A stretch of 64,000 nt of DNA. Source: Pseudomonas sp. SCA2728.1_7. Its GTDB lineage: Bacteria; Pseudomonadota; Gammaproteobacteria; Pseudomonadales; Pseudomonadaceae. Below are positions 44,182 to 51,525 of the stretch, piece after piece (within the stretch, counting starts at the first letter, position 1; each line of letters starts with the position of its first letter). The stretch is from NCBI RefSeq assembly GCF_018138145.1, contig NZ_CP073104.1:4283001-4347000 (forward strand), in the 5' to 3' direction. The translations under genes were made by a program, and so were the position numbers. The notes beneath the pieces were generated by a model that was given only the letters and a program-made list of their open reading frames with translations, did not search any database and was not told where the DNA came from.

Positions 44182-46632
44182 ATGAGCAAGCCGTTGATGT
44201 ACCTGCTGGCCGGCAATGGCAGCGCCGCCGATTGGTGGGATGACGCACTGCCGCACTTCCAGCGCTACGACGTGGTGCCGCTGGAGTTGCCGGGCTTCGG
44301 CGCGAATCCGCAGCCGCCTTGCGAGGATCTGGCGGACTACGCGCAGACCTTGCTGGCGATGACGCAGAAGGGCAGCGCGATCATGGCGGTCGGGGTCAAT
44401 GCATTGCTGGTGCTGCATGCGCTGCAACGGCGGCCCGGGCACTTTTCGCGCAGTGTTCTGTTGGCGCCGGTTGGGGCATTTTTGTGGCAGCGTCGATTGC
44501 CGGCGCTGATGTCACCGCTGCCGATCCGCAAGACCATCCACTGGCTGCTGTCGAACAAGCCCAAGCTGTTCGCGCGCAAGTTTTCCAACCAGACCTGGAC
44601 GCCCGCGCAGTACCAGCGCATGGGCGCCGGCTATGCGCGCTGCCGTGCGTTCGTGCCGCACTGGGATCTGATTCGCGCCGATACCGCGTTGCCACTGCTG
44701 GAGTGGATCACCGATCCGGTCGAGCTGGTTTGGGGTGATCAGGACGCGGTGCTCGGCATCGAGCAAGCGGCAGCGTGGTCGGCGATTCTAGCCCGCGCTG
44801 ATCTGACCATCAGCCTGAAACCCGGTTGGGGTCATTACCCGTGGATCGACTCGCCCGCGCAGTTCGCGCAGTGGCTGGAGTCGGGCGAGCGCGGGTTTGT
44901 TGCGCACACCAAGGGCGGGCGTTTGCGTCTGGCTGAACTGGCCCGGAAAGCGGTACCGGCAGCGCTGACCCTCAACGATTACACCGATCCGCGTCTGCCG
45001 GCATTTCTCGCCGCCCAACCTGATGTGACCTGGGCGGTGCGCTCCTCCAGTTATGGCGAGGATCAGGCCGATTCGGCGAATGCCGGTTTGAGCACAACCT
45101 ATCTGCGCGAGCCGACTGCCAACGTGCCAACACGCATCGCCGAACTGACGGCCGAAGGCGTTGAGGAAGTGGTGGTGCAACGCTTCATCACGCCGGTAGT
45201 GTCCGGGATCGCGTTCGTGCGACATCTCTCGGTAGAACTCGAATGGGTTGAAGGCCATCTCGAATCGCTGGCCGACGGTCACGTCAGCCCTTCGCGAGCA
45301 ACGCTTTCGCGGGTTGGCGATGCTTGGCGAAGCGGCACGTTCACGCCATCCCATGGCTTGACCGAAGACCTGCTCTGGCGCTTTCTGCAAGACGTACTGC
45401 GCGTGTTCCACTACGTGCCCGGCGACGTCGAATGGGCCTGGGACGGCGCGCAATTGTGGCTGCTGCAATACCGGCCGATCAGCGACTACGGCTGGCGCCG
45501 GCACCTGACCGCCGCGAACATCGCCGAGATCCTGCCGCCGCAACCGAGCGTGCTGGTGGAATACGCCCAGCGCCGAGCAGCCGCGAGTATTCCGGCGATC
45601 ATGGCGCGTTGGGATGCGCGGGTGTTGCAGGACAACGAGCCGTTCACCGCAGTGTTCGGCGGCGCGTCCTATATCAACAATGATCTGTTTCTTGCCCGGC
45701 TGGCCGACTGGGGCATCAGCGCCGCGAACTACGCCGGTGAAGTCGGTGGCGCGACTCCGCATTTGCCATGGCAACCGCTGAAGATGCTGCGTTCGTTGCC
45801 GCTGTTTTTGCGTATGCAACGCAAGGCTCGCGGCCATTTGCTGAACCTTGAAAACGGCTTGCAGCGCTTTGATCGGGAACTGGCCGAACTCGTCGCCCAA
45901 GCTGCCGATGGTCAGCAATTGGCGGACTGGTTCACCCGGTTTTACGTGTTCGTGGTGCAAGGCAATCTTTGCATCGCTACAGCGCTGGCCAGCAGCGGCG
46001 GCGATTGGCTCGGACGCCCGCCGACGGCTTACGACAACCTTGAAAACAGTCCGCATCGTCTGCCATGGGAAACCGATCCCGCTACGCCTCGACCTACGGC
46101 GACTGAGCTGCCGTTACAAGCATTCCCGCAATGGTCAGGGCTGATCCGCCTCGCGCATTCGACCGGCCTGCCGGGCCTGCGCGGTTACTACCTGCAAGTG
46201 CGCGAGTGGTATCGCGACAATCTCATGCGAATCTTCTTCCGCCTGCACCACGCCATGCCGCTGGCGGATCGCGAACACTGGTTTGCGCCGCATCCGGACG
46301 TGCGCACCCGCGACGGCAGCTTCTGGCAGGACGGTCGCGAAGGTGCGGAGCAGGCCACCGGGTTCATGATTTATCCGGGGCAGGTGCAAGGCATCCTCGG
46401 CGAGGACATCTTGCTCGAAGACACCCTCGATCCGGGGCGGCACGCGCATTACCAAACAGCGCGGGCAGTAATTGCGCGGATGGGTGGGCGCTTGTCGCAT
46501 GGCTCGACGTTGCTGCGGGAGCTGCGCAAGCCGTCGGCAGTGATACCGCAGGTGGATCCGGCGTGGGTGGGGTGTGAGGTGTTGTATCGGGATGGTGAGT
46601 TGGAATTGATCAATTCGAAGGATGCGAAGTGA
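44182..46632 (+). CDS. Alpha/beta-hydrolase-like and PEP-utilising (PPDK-type) fusion protein
   Basis: The protein has 816 residues. Residues 1-245 resemble an alpha/beta-hydrolase (LLAGNGSAADWWDDALPHF start; VPLELPGFGANPQPP; late Asp in WGDQDAVLG and His in PGWGHYPW), but the nucleophile elbow reads VGVNALL instead of G-x-S-x-G, so normal hydrolase activity is doubtful. Residues about 260-440 look like the pyruvate/PEP-binding ATP-grasp of PEP synthases (TWAVRSSSYGEDQADSANAGLSTTYL; VVVQRFITPVVSGIAFVRH). The C-terminus has the phosphohistidine swivel signature GGRLSHGSTLLRELRKPSAV. Substrate unknown; the architecture is like rifampin phosphotransferases preceded by a hydrolase domain. Follows the epimerase by 9 bp. 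Confidence 0.8.
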   Translation: MSKPLMYLLAGNGSAADWWDDALPHFQRYDVVPLELPGFGANPQPPCEDLADYAQTLLAMTQKGSAIMAVGVNALLVLHALQRRPGHFSRSVLLAPVGAFLWQRRLPALMSPLPIRKTIHWLLSNKPKLFARKFSNQTWTPAQYQRMGAGYARCRAFVPHWDLIRADTALPLLEWITDPVELVWGDQDAVLGIEQAAAWSAILARADLTISLKPGWGHYPWIDSPAQFAQWLESGERGFVAHTKGGRLRLAELARKAVPAALTLNDYTDPRLPAFLAAQPDVTWAVRSSSYGEDQADSANAGLSTTYLREPTANVPTRIAELTAEGVEEVVVQRFITPVVSGIAFVRHLSVELEWVEGHLESLADGHVSPSRATLSRVGDAWRSGTFTPSHGLTEDLLWRFLQDVLRVFHYVPGDVEWAWDGAQLWLLQYRPISDYGWRRHLTAANIAEILPPQPSVLVEYAQRRAAASIPAIMARWDARVLQDNEPFTAVFGGASYINNDLFLARLADWGISAANYAGEVGGATPHLPWQPLKMLRSLPLFLRMQRKARGHLLNLENGLQRFDRELAELVAQAADGQQLADWFTRFYVFVVQGNLCIATALASSGGDWLGRPPTAYDNLENSPHRLPWETDPATPRPTATELPLQAFPQWSGLIRLAHSTGLPGLRGYYLQVREWYRDNLMRIFFRLHHAMPLADREHWFAPHPDVRTRDGSFWQDGREGAEQATGFMIYPGQVQGILGEDILLEDTLDPGRHAHYQTARAVIARMGGRLSHGSTLLRELRKPSAVIPQVDPAWVGCEVLYRDGELELINSKDAK

Positions 46633-47357
46633 AACTACGATACCTCCGCGAATTGATCTTTGGTCTGGTCGCGTTTTTACAGGTGGGTTATGTGACTGCC
46701 GCAAGTGCTGTGTTGGTCGGTAACGAGCCCGGCCAGTCGCCAGTTGCGCAAGGCCCGACCGAGACAGTTGTAGACATGGGTTCGTGTCGGTTCTCCATGC
46801 CGCTGCTGCAGAACCAATGGCTGAAGTTCGACGATTTCTATTCGGTATTTATCGCAGCCAAACAACTGCCCAAACCGTCAAGCGCCCCCAGCTTGTGGCA
46901 AGCGCAGACGTCGAGTGGTGCCGACTGGCACTTCGAGAAACACGGTGACCTGAGCCAGCCGTGGTTTGGTTTGATGTGTGAAAACTTGGAGTACTTTTCG
47001 CTTCTCACCGATTGGAAACCCCCGGTAGACGATGCATTTGCGGTGCAAGTCCTGCGTGACGACAACGACCGCAGGTGCCCGGCGACCCTTACCGATAAGG
47101 GCTGGGTGCCCAACTCTCTGGCGGGTCGTGCGAACACCTACACCTTCGAACAATGGGGTGGGGAGAACTCTTCGGGTTTCATCTTCGGTTTCCACGATAA
47201 ATCACGACGGCGCATTACCCGCATCGCTTTTTGCCTGCTGAGGGGCAAAGACGTACTGATCGGCTCGGCGGAATCAGGTTCATCCGCCCCGCTGGCGATC
47301 AGCAACGAAGGGTTCGAGCAAATCAAGAAAGCGGTGCGCGGCATTGCCTTCGAATGA
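46629..47357 (+). CDS. Exported protein of unknown function, immunity-like
   Basis: The protein has 242 residues with a GTG start overlapping the previous stop (GTGA). Signal peptide (LIFGLVAFLQVGYVTAASA). The mature part has four or more cysteines (MGSCRF; LMCENLEYF; RRCPATL; AFCLLRG), consistent with periplasmic disulfides, and a Trp-rich centre. No family recognised. It begins a second immunity-like group that continues to 50014. Confidence 0.65.
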   Translation: MKLRYLRELIFGLVAFLQVGYVTAASAVLVGNEPGQSPVAQGPTETVVDMGSCRFSMPLLQNQWLKFDDFYSVFIAAKQLPKPSSAPSLWQAQTSSGADWHFEKHGDLSQPWFGLMCENLEYFSLLTDWKPPVDDAFAVQVLRDDNDRRCPATLTDKGWVPNSLAGRANTYTFEQWGGENSSGFIFGFHDKSRRRITRIAFCLLRGKDVLIGSAESGSSAPLAISNEGFEQIKKAVRGIAFE

Positions 47358-47398
47358 ACATCCCCAAAATGCATTACGTCGACGGAGCTACAGCGTGA
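47354..47398 (+). CDS. 14-codon linking mini-ORF
   Basis: ATG at 47354 overlaps the preceding stop (ATGA), and its own TGA at 47396-47398 overlaps the GTG of the next gene (GTGA). Encodes MNIPKMHYVDGATA. Its form is the same as the mini-ORF at 17042; the likely role, if any, is coupling of translation. Confidence 0.3.
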   Translation: MNIPKMHYVDGATA

Positions 47399-47901
47399 AA
47401 GGATTTTCGGTTCTTCTCGGCAGCCTGTTATTGGTTGCCGCGTCCATGGCATTCGCTGCCGATCCAACCTTCAAGGATTACACCGTCACGCCAGTTTTCA
47501 CCGGCCCCAACCATAAGCTGGTGCCGCAAGAAAACAGCAGCCCAATGATGGATCAGGCACGGGTGCAAGCCCTGAAAGGCAAGGTCAACTTCGCCGGCCA
47601 TTACATCCTGCACAGGCTCGGCTGTGGCGGCAGCGCCATTTGCGGCGAAGTGATGGACGCTCAGACTGGGGAAGTCGTTGGCGGTCTACCGAATGCTTAC
47701 GACGGCAGCACGTTCGGCATGGTTTTCCAGCCCGACAGCAGTTTGATTATCGTGTCCGGCATCACGCTCGACGGCGAAGAAGATGCGCAGGGGAATGCTT
47801 TGGAGAGCGGCAACCGGGATCGTTACTACGAGTTTGTGAGCAACGAATTCCGGCTGCTGAGCATGACCGACGTTGAATCGTCGCCGATGGATGAGGAGTG
47901 A
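47395..47901 (+). CDS. Exported protein of unknown function, immunity-like
   Basis: The protein has 168 residues from the GTG at 47395, with CGGAG upstream. Signal peptide (FSVLLGSLLLVAASMAFAA). The mature domain includes KVNFAGHYILHRLGCGGSAICGEVMDAQTGEVVGGLP, with two close cysteines, and an acidic tail. I recognise the pattern as one seen in small exported pseudomonad proteins, but it has no assigned function. Followed 4 bp later by the TPR-type gene. Confidence 0.65.
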   Translation: MKGFSVLLGSLLLVAASMAFAADPTFKDYTVTPVFTGPNHKLVPQENSSPMMDQARVQALKGKVNFAGHYILHRLGCGGSAICGEVMDAQTGEVVGGLPNAYDGSTFGMVFQPDSSLIIVSGITLDGEEDAQGNALESGNRDRYYEFVSNEFRLLSMTDVESSPMDEE

Positions 47902-47905
47902 GTGG

Positions 47906-48769
47906 ATGAACCGTCTTCTCGCGGGCAGTCTTAAGTGGTTGATGATTGTCATGAGCCTGTCAGCTTCAGCCAATGCCTTGTCTGAAAATATTCAGATCGT
48001 GGGGGTTGGCGGGCACTTAGTGACGCTGAAGGACAAGACATGGGGCAGGCCTGCTGCGGAGTCGGCGGTTGCCTCGTTTACCGCCAATGGAAAAACGTTT
48101 CCCCTCTATGTACCCGCGGTGGGTACTGAGACGCATGAGGCTTGGTTAAGTCCCGACAAGAAAACATTGCTCCTCCTTCAGACTCTGTATGGCGTTGTCA
48201 TTGGCCAGGAGGGTGAAGAAATCCCGACAGAGGAAACTGGTTGCGGGGTCATTTCAATGGAGACCGGTTGCGTGCTCAGTCAGCCGGCAGCCAGGTTTTG
48301 CTACGGCAAGTGGAAGGGCAATCGGTGGACTTCCGGGGAAGAGGATGCGCCTGACCTCGTCATGCAGACGCCGTCTCCAAAGGACTTATTGAAGCAGGTC
48401 TCAAATATTGAGATGCCGCAATCTCGCGTGGAAGAACTCGCATTCAATCTTCGCACTATAAGTCCAGAGTCATATATGGCTTGTCACCCACCGGCGCGCA
48501 ATGTTCAAGCTTTCAACGACCTGGCTTTCTACTTGGCCGAGGGCGGTAGAGATGAGCTGGCGCTGAAGTTTTATCGCGGCGTTGAGGCCGTTGGTAAACG
48601 CACGGTACTGATGTTGAACATAGCCGACTCGCTCTGGCGCCTTGATCGCAAAGATGAAGCGCAGCGCTATTACAGCCAGTACCGCGACGCGATGAGCGCC
48701 GATGGCAAGACGCAGAAAATACCTCAACGTGTCGTTGAGCGATCCGCCATTCAGGGAATGAAAAATTGA
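47906..48769 (+). CDS. Exported TPR-type protein, immunity-like
   Basis: The protein has 287 residues from the ATG at 47906, behind GAGGAG. Signal peptide (WLMIVMSLSASANA). The C-terminal ~85 residues (FNDLAFYLAEGGRDELALKFY; LMLNIADSLWRLDRKDEAQRYYSQY) match those of the gene at 39826, so the two are paralogues, with divergent N-terminal parts. Two cysteine pairs in the N-terminal part (GCGVISMETGCVL). Its stop overlaps the TTG of the next gene, as an operon. Confidence 0.65.
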   Translation: MNRLLAGSLKWLMIVMSLSASANALSENIQIVGVGGHLVTLKDKTWGRPAAESAVASFTANGKTFPLYVPAVGTETHEAWLSPDKKTLLLLQTLYGVVIGQEGEEIPTEETGCGVISMETGCVLSQPAARFCYGKWKGNRWTSGEEDAPDLVMQTPSPKDLLKQVSNIEMPQSRVEELAFNLRTISPESYMACHPPARNVQAFNDLAFYLAEGGRDELALKFYRGVEAVGKRTVLMLNIADSLWRLDRKDEAQRYYSQYRDAMSADGKTQKIPQRVVERSAIQGMKN

Positions 48770-49530
48770 ACAGGTTTGTGCGTTTTATCGCGTTGTCCTT
48801 TGGATGCCTGTTTGCCTCTTTTGCGATGGCCGAGGACGACTGCAAAGAAATCACCGTGAGTGCTCAGGTCGATCGGTGTGTGGAGGCAGCTCGCAAAGAA
48901 GCCGACACGCAACTCAATGCCAGCTACAAGAAACTGCTGGGACGGTTTGAGACTCAACAACGGCGTGACCCTGAGCAGGGTAAGGCGCTGGTCGCCATGG
49001 CCAGAGAATCCCAGCGCGCCTGGATCAAGCTACGCGACACCACATGCCCGCTTGAAGCCACGGAAATCGAGCCTGGGGTGGCAGCGCATGTCACGACGAT
49101 CAACAACTGCATGGCCAGAATGAGTCTGGAGCGTGCGGCTTATCTGGACACGATCGTCGCTGATGAGCCGGGTAATGTGGTTGATCTCAACAAGGTGTAC
49201 CTGTCCGGCTCCCAGCGCTTCGGCGATGTCGTGGCACGTTATGTCAGCACCTTTGGCAGCCCATGTCTGACGGTCCAAATACTGGCGCCCAACGGCGGTT
49301 GGAGGGTGCTGTCCTCCAAGCGGTTCTGCCGTTTCGAGGGCAAGGCATTTTGGACGGATTATGCCGATGCCGGGTTTGAGGATCATGTGTTTGCCGAGGA
49401 TGGGTTGCACGTGACGCTCAGTTTGACGGAGCTTCGTGGGCTCGGAGAGAAGCGCCTTGCATGTGTGGTTCCGATTCAGCGTGAGCAAATCAAAGAGCTG
49501 AAGTGCGGCGCGCTTGAGCCTGGGGCATAA
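48766..49530 (+). CDS. LprI/DUF1311-type lysozyme-inhibitor-like protein
   Basis: The protein has 254 residues and a TTG start that overlaps the previous stop (TTGA). Signal peptide (FIALSFGCLFASFAMAE). The mature N-terminal domain (about 22-130) is DUF1311-like: EDDCKEITVSAQVDRCVEAARKEADTQLNASYKKL, SQRAWIKLRDTTCPLEA, INNCMARMSLERAAYLD. This aligns residue for residue with the N-terminus of the gene at 41275; the C-terminal part has no Sel1 repeats. Six or more Cys. Immunity role inferred. Confidence 0.72.
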   Translation: MNRFVRFIALSFGCLFASFAMAEDDCKEITVSAQVDRCVEAARKEADTQLNASYKKLLGRFETQQRRDPEQGKALVAMARESQRAWIKLRDTTCPLEATEIEPGVAAHVTTINNCMARMSLERAAYLDTIVADEPGNVVDLNKVYLSGSQRFGDVVARYVSTFGSPCLTVQILAPNGGWRVLSSKRFCRFEGKAFWTDYADAGFEDHVFAEDGLHVTLSLTELRGLGEKRLACVVPIQREQIKELKCGALEPGA

Positions 49531-49582
49531 CAGGCCAGAGTAATTTGCTGATACCCCTGAAACCGCTAAAGGAATGTTCGGT

Positions 49583-50014
49583 TTGAAATTTTCGTCTGCA
49601 TTGTTTTCCGCGTTGCTCGTTTTCGTTCCTCTGGCGGCTCATAGCGAGGTCACGACCGAGGTTTTTTGCTTCCGCTCCTACGAAGGCAAACCCATAAATT
49701 TTGAATTCCGAACCTATTACGACTCTGTCGCCAAGTGGAGCGGTGCTGGCGTCAAATACAGCAAGTCAAAAAAGGCTATTGGGCTGGTTCATCGCAGTAC
49801 TGAACAAGAAGAACTCGTGTATGGCCGGCCCTACCAGTACACGACAACTTGGGTTGAAGTAGTTGATGGTGCACTGACAGGTGAGTATCAGATGGTCACT
49901 CAGGGTGGCCGGGTTGATGCGATGTCGTATACGAATTACAAATCCGCAAAGAAGTATTCGTTTGAAAACGATTACAACGTGGATTCGAAACCTGAAACAG
50001 GTTGCCAGTGGTGA
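49583..50014 (+). CDS. Small exported protein, immunity-like
   Basis: The protein has 143 residues from the TTG at 49583, 9 nt behind AAAGGA; the ATG at 49574 sits on that site. Signal peptide (FSSALFSALLVFVPLAAHS). Mature part of about 124 residues, with Tyr-rich beta strands (FEFRTYYDSVAKW; YGRPYQYTTTWVEV) and a cysteine near each end, probably a disulfide. No family recognised. Last member of the second immunity-like group. Confidence 0.62.
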   Translation: MKFSSALFSALLVFVPLAAHSEVTTEVFCFRSYEGKPINFEFRTYYDSVAKWSGAGVKYSKSKKAIGLVHRSTEQEELVYGRPYQYTTTWVEVVDGALTGEYQMVTQGGRVDAMSYTNYKSAKKYSFENDYNVDSKPETGCQW

Positions 50015-50031
50015 GGCAGAGAATATTCAGG

Positions 50032-50052
50032 AAGGGGACTTAACGTCCCTTT
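50032..50052 (+). terminator. Hairpin of AAGGGGACTTAACGTCCCC class
   Basis: AAGGGGACTTAACGTCCCT with a short stem and T's after. A perfect copy of the same motif lies at 50529-50551. Likely acts as a terminator for the immunity-like group. Confidence 0.5.
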
Positions 50053-50294
50053 ATGGGTAGTCAATCCCGTCTCGCCGATGTGTGATGAGTCAGCGACAGG
50101 GATAGAGCCTGCGGTTTGCTTCGATCAGATAATCAATGTCGGAGTGTTTCCGGCGGCTATTCAAGAGCTTTCAAATATCGCTACTCTCTCGACCTTCAAA
50201 ATTGCCATTGATTATCTATGTCCAAGAATCAAGGGGGCGGGTGGCGCCGGAAGACAGGGCGAACCAGTCAAATTTCGAGACCCGAGAGGTTTCC

Positions 50295-50456
50295 ATGAAA
50301 AAGTCCAAACATGAACCAAAGCCTGTGATGGCTGCTCGGTTCCAGGCTGAAGCTCGTGAAGTTTTGGCCAAGCGCTCTGGTAAGCGCAGCCGCTTTCTGG
50401 ATGTTGCGTTGGCCAAAGGTTCTGATTTTGAGCCAGTCGGTCGACTGGCCGGCTGA
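50295..50456 (+). CDS. Small basic protein of unknown function
   Basis: A 53-codon ORF, starting MKKSKHEPKPVMAARFQAEA, ending VGRLAG. Basic and helical (AEAREVLAKRSGKRSRFLDVAL). Its ATG has GAGAGG upstream and a strong terminator 15 bp after its stop, which supports a real gene. Not part of the exported set: no signal peptide. Function unknown. Confidence 0.6.
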   Translation: MKKSKHEPKPVMAARFQAEAREVLAKRSGKRSRFLDVALAKGSDFEPVGRLAG

Positions 50457-50470
50457 AGGTTTCGGATTCA

Positions 50471-50500
50471 AAAAAAGCTGCCGTGATTGGCAGCTTTTTT
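50471..50500 (+). terminator. Rho-independent terminator
   Basis: A perfect 12-bp stem AAAAAAGCTGCC/GGCAGCTTTTTT (50471-50482, 50489-50500) with a 6-nt loop; A/T-rich on both sides, so it may be bidirectional. Confidence 0.9.
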
Positions 50501-50528
50501 GTGTCTGGGTTTTTATAGGTAGTTGCAG

Positions 50529-50555
50529 AAAGGGGACTTAACGTCCCCTTTTTTC
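50529..50555. terminator. Hairpin with T tract (AAGGGGACTTAACGTCCCC class)
   Basis: Stem AAAGGGGAC (50529-50537) with GTCCCCTTT (50543-50551), loop TTAAC, then TTTTC. It lies between the + strand small gene and the 3' end of the - strand DUF6124 gene and could serve both. Confidence 0.75.
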
Positions 50556-50569
50556 ATCCACAGACTTCG

Positions 50570-50941
50570 CTACGGCTTGGCCGCCACGCTTCGCACTTCA
50601 ATCTGGTCGAGCGTCCCTTCCACCATCAATCTCACCCCGTCCGCCATTCTGCTCAGGGCCAGTGCCACCGAACGGCGGGAGCCGTGGAGGTCGTCGGCGA
50701 GGTCGCAGGCGATGACGCTGATGGACAGGAGGTCTTCGGAGGCGTTGGCCATGAGGGCTTCGGCGTCGGTGCCGGGGGAGAGTTTGAAGAGGCCGTTCTC
50801 GCGTTTGGGGTGTGGTTCGACGGCTGGTTTGAAATGGTGGTCGAGGGCGCGTTCGGCGGCTTCGTGGAATTTCTTTGATTCCAGAGATTCGTAGGGCGAA
50901 ATATCCGGGTTTTCTGGGGGATTGGGTGTTGGTTTGATCAT
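50570..50941 (-). CDS. DUF6124 family protein
   Basis: The protein has 123 residues. The start MIKPTPNPPENPDISPYESLESKKFHEAAERALDHH is typical of the DUF6124 group of small pseudomonad proteins. The C-terminal half is helical (LLSISVIACDLADDLHGSRRSVALALSRMADGVRLMV). No signal peptide or membrane segment. Function is unknown; such genes occur in several copies per genome in this group. A conserved-looking leader precedes it. Confidence 0.82.
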   Translation of the reverse strand: MIKPTPNPPENPDISPYESLESKKFHEAAERALDHHFKPAVEPHPKRENGLFKLSPGTDAEALMANASEDLLSISVIACDLADDLHGSRRSVALALSRMADGVRLMVEGTLDQIEVRSVAAKP

Positions 50942-51185
50942 TCGGTCTTACTCCAGTTTAAGGAGCCGACACCGTTTCGCTCGCACTTCGAAAGTGGTGG
51001 CAGCTGTGCATAGGTGTGCAAGACCGGTGGAGTAACCCGGCAGACCCGAAGGCCTCCCATACACAGCCGCCATAACGATCCGCGAGCATAGGAAAACGCT
51101 CGGCGAATTGCCATAACCAATGTGTACTCCAACCGGACTTGCACGTCCGTATCGCCAATCTGCGGCGACACACAGAGCCTATCGA
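50942..51185 (-). other. Candidate conserved leader upstream of the DUF6124 gene
   Basis: Non-coding stretch on the minus strand before the ATG, rich in local hairpins such as CGGAC-GTGCAA-GTCCG and the run GGAGGCCTTCGGGTCTGCCGG. I recall similar sequences ahead of other DUF6124/DUF3077-type genes in fluorescent pseudomonads. The overlapping frame of about 77 codons looks like a translation of this leader and not a gene. Confidence 0.4.
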
Positions 51186-51268
51186 TAGCCAGCCAACTCG
51201 CCTAGTTCATGGACAGCACCGCACTTTGCAGGAAATTTCCCATAGATTCGCGGGGCGGAAGATCAAAA

Positions 51269-51297
51269 GATCGCAGGCTTCGCCGGCTCCTACAGGG
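51269..51297. repeat. Single REP-like palindrome (second class)
   Basis: GATCGCAGGCTTCGCCGGCTC followed by CTACAGG is the other common pseudomonad extragenic palindrome. No partner arm is close by. Confidence 0.6.
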
Positions 51298-51355
51298 ATG
51301 TGTTTCAACAGGTGTAGGAAAGGTGAGTAGTGAGACGCGGAGCGGCTCGGGATGC

Positions 51356-51382
51356 ATTCCTACGCGGAGCGGGGGAACGATC
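51356..51382. repeat. Degenerate palindromic repeat
   Basis: ATTCCTACGCGGAGCGGGGGAA is a decayed form of a palindrome (TTCCCACGC... GCGTGGGAA) found often between pseudomonad genes. Confidence 0.45.
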
Positions 51383-51525
51383 AGGGGGCGAGCGCTGAAC
51401 CGTGACTTGGCGGTCATCGTGCGGGAAATGGTCTGCATCCTCTTCCAACAGCGTCAGATACTGGCGTTATCGTCCGAATCCCTTACACTGCCTCGGCCGT
51501 TCATTTTCCTTTTGAGGCTGTGCGC

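Larger units (their letters stand above)
51186..51525. other. Intergenic region with repeat fragments
   Basis: About 340 bp with no gene seen. It holds a REP-like half element and a palindromic remnant, listed separately, and marks the right edge of accessory DNA before the core SCP2-like gene. Confidence 0.55.

Noticed and set aside
50078..50314. 78-codon frame upstream of the small basic gene
   Set aside because: Lies over the leader of the 50295 gene and lacks start context; the smaller ORF has better support.
50938..51171. 77-codon minus-strand frame before the DUF6124 gene
   Set aside because: It is a read-through of a hairpin-rich leader; judged as possible structured RNA, not protein.
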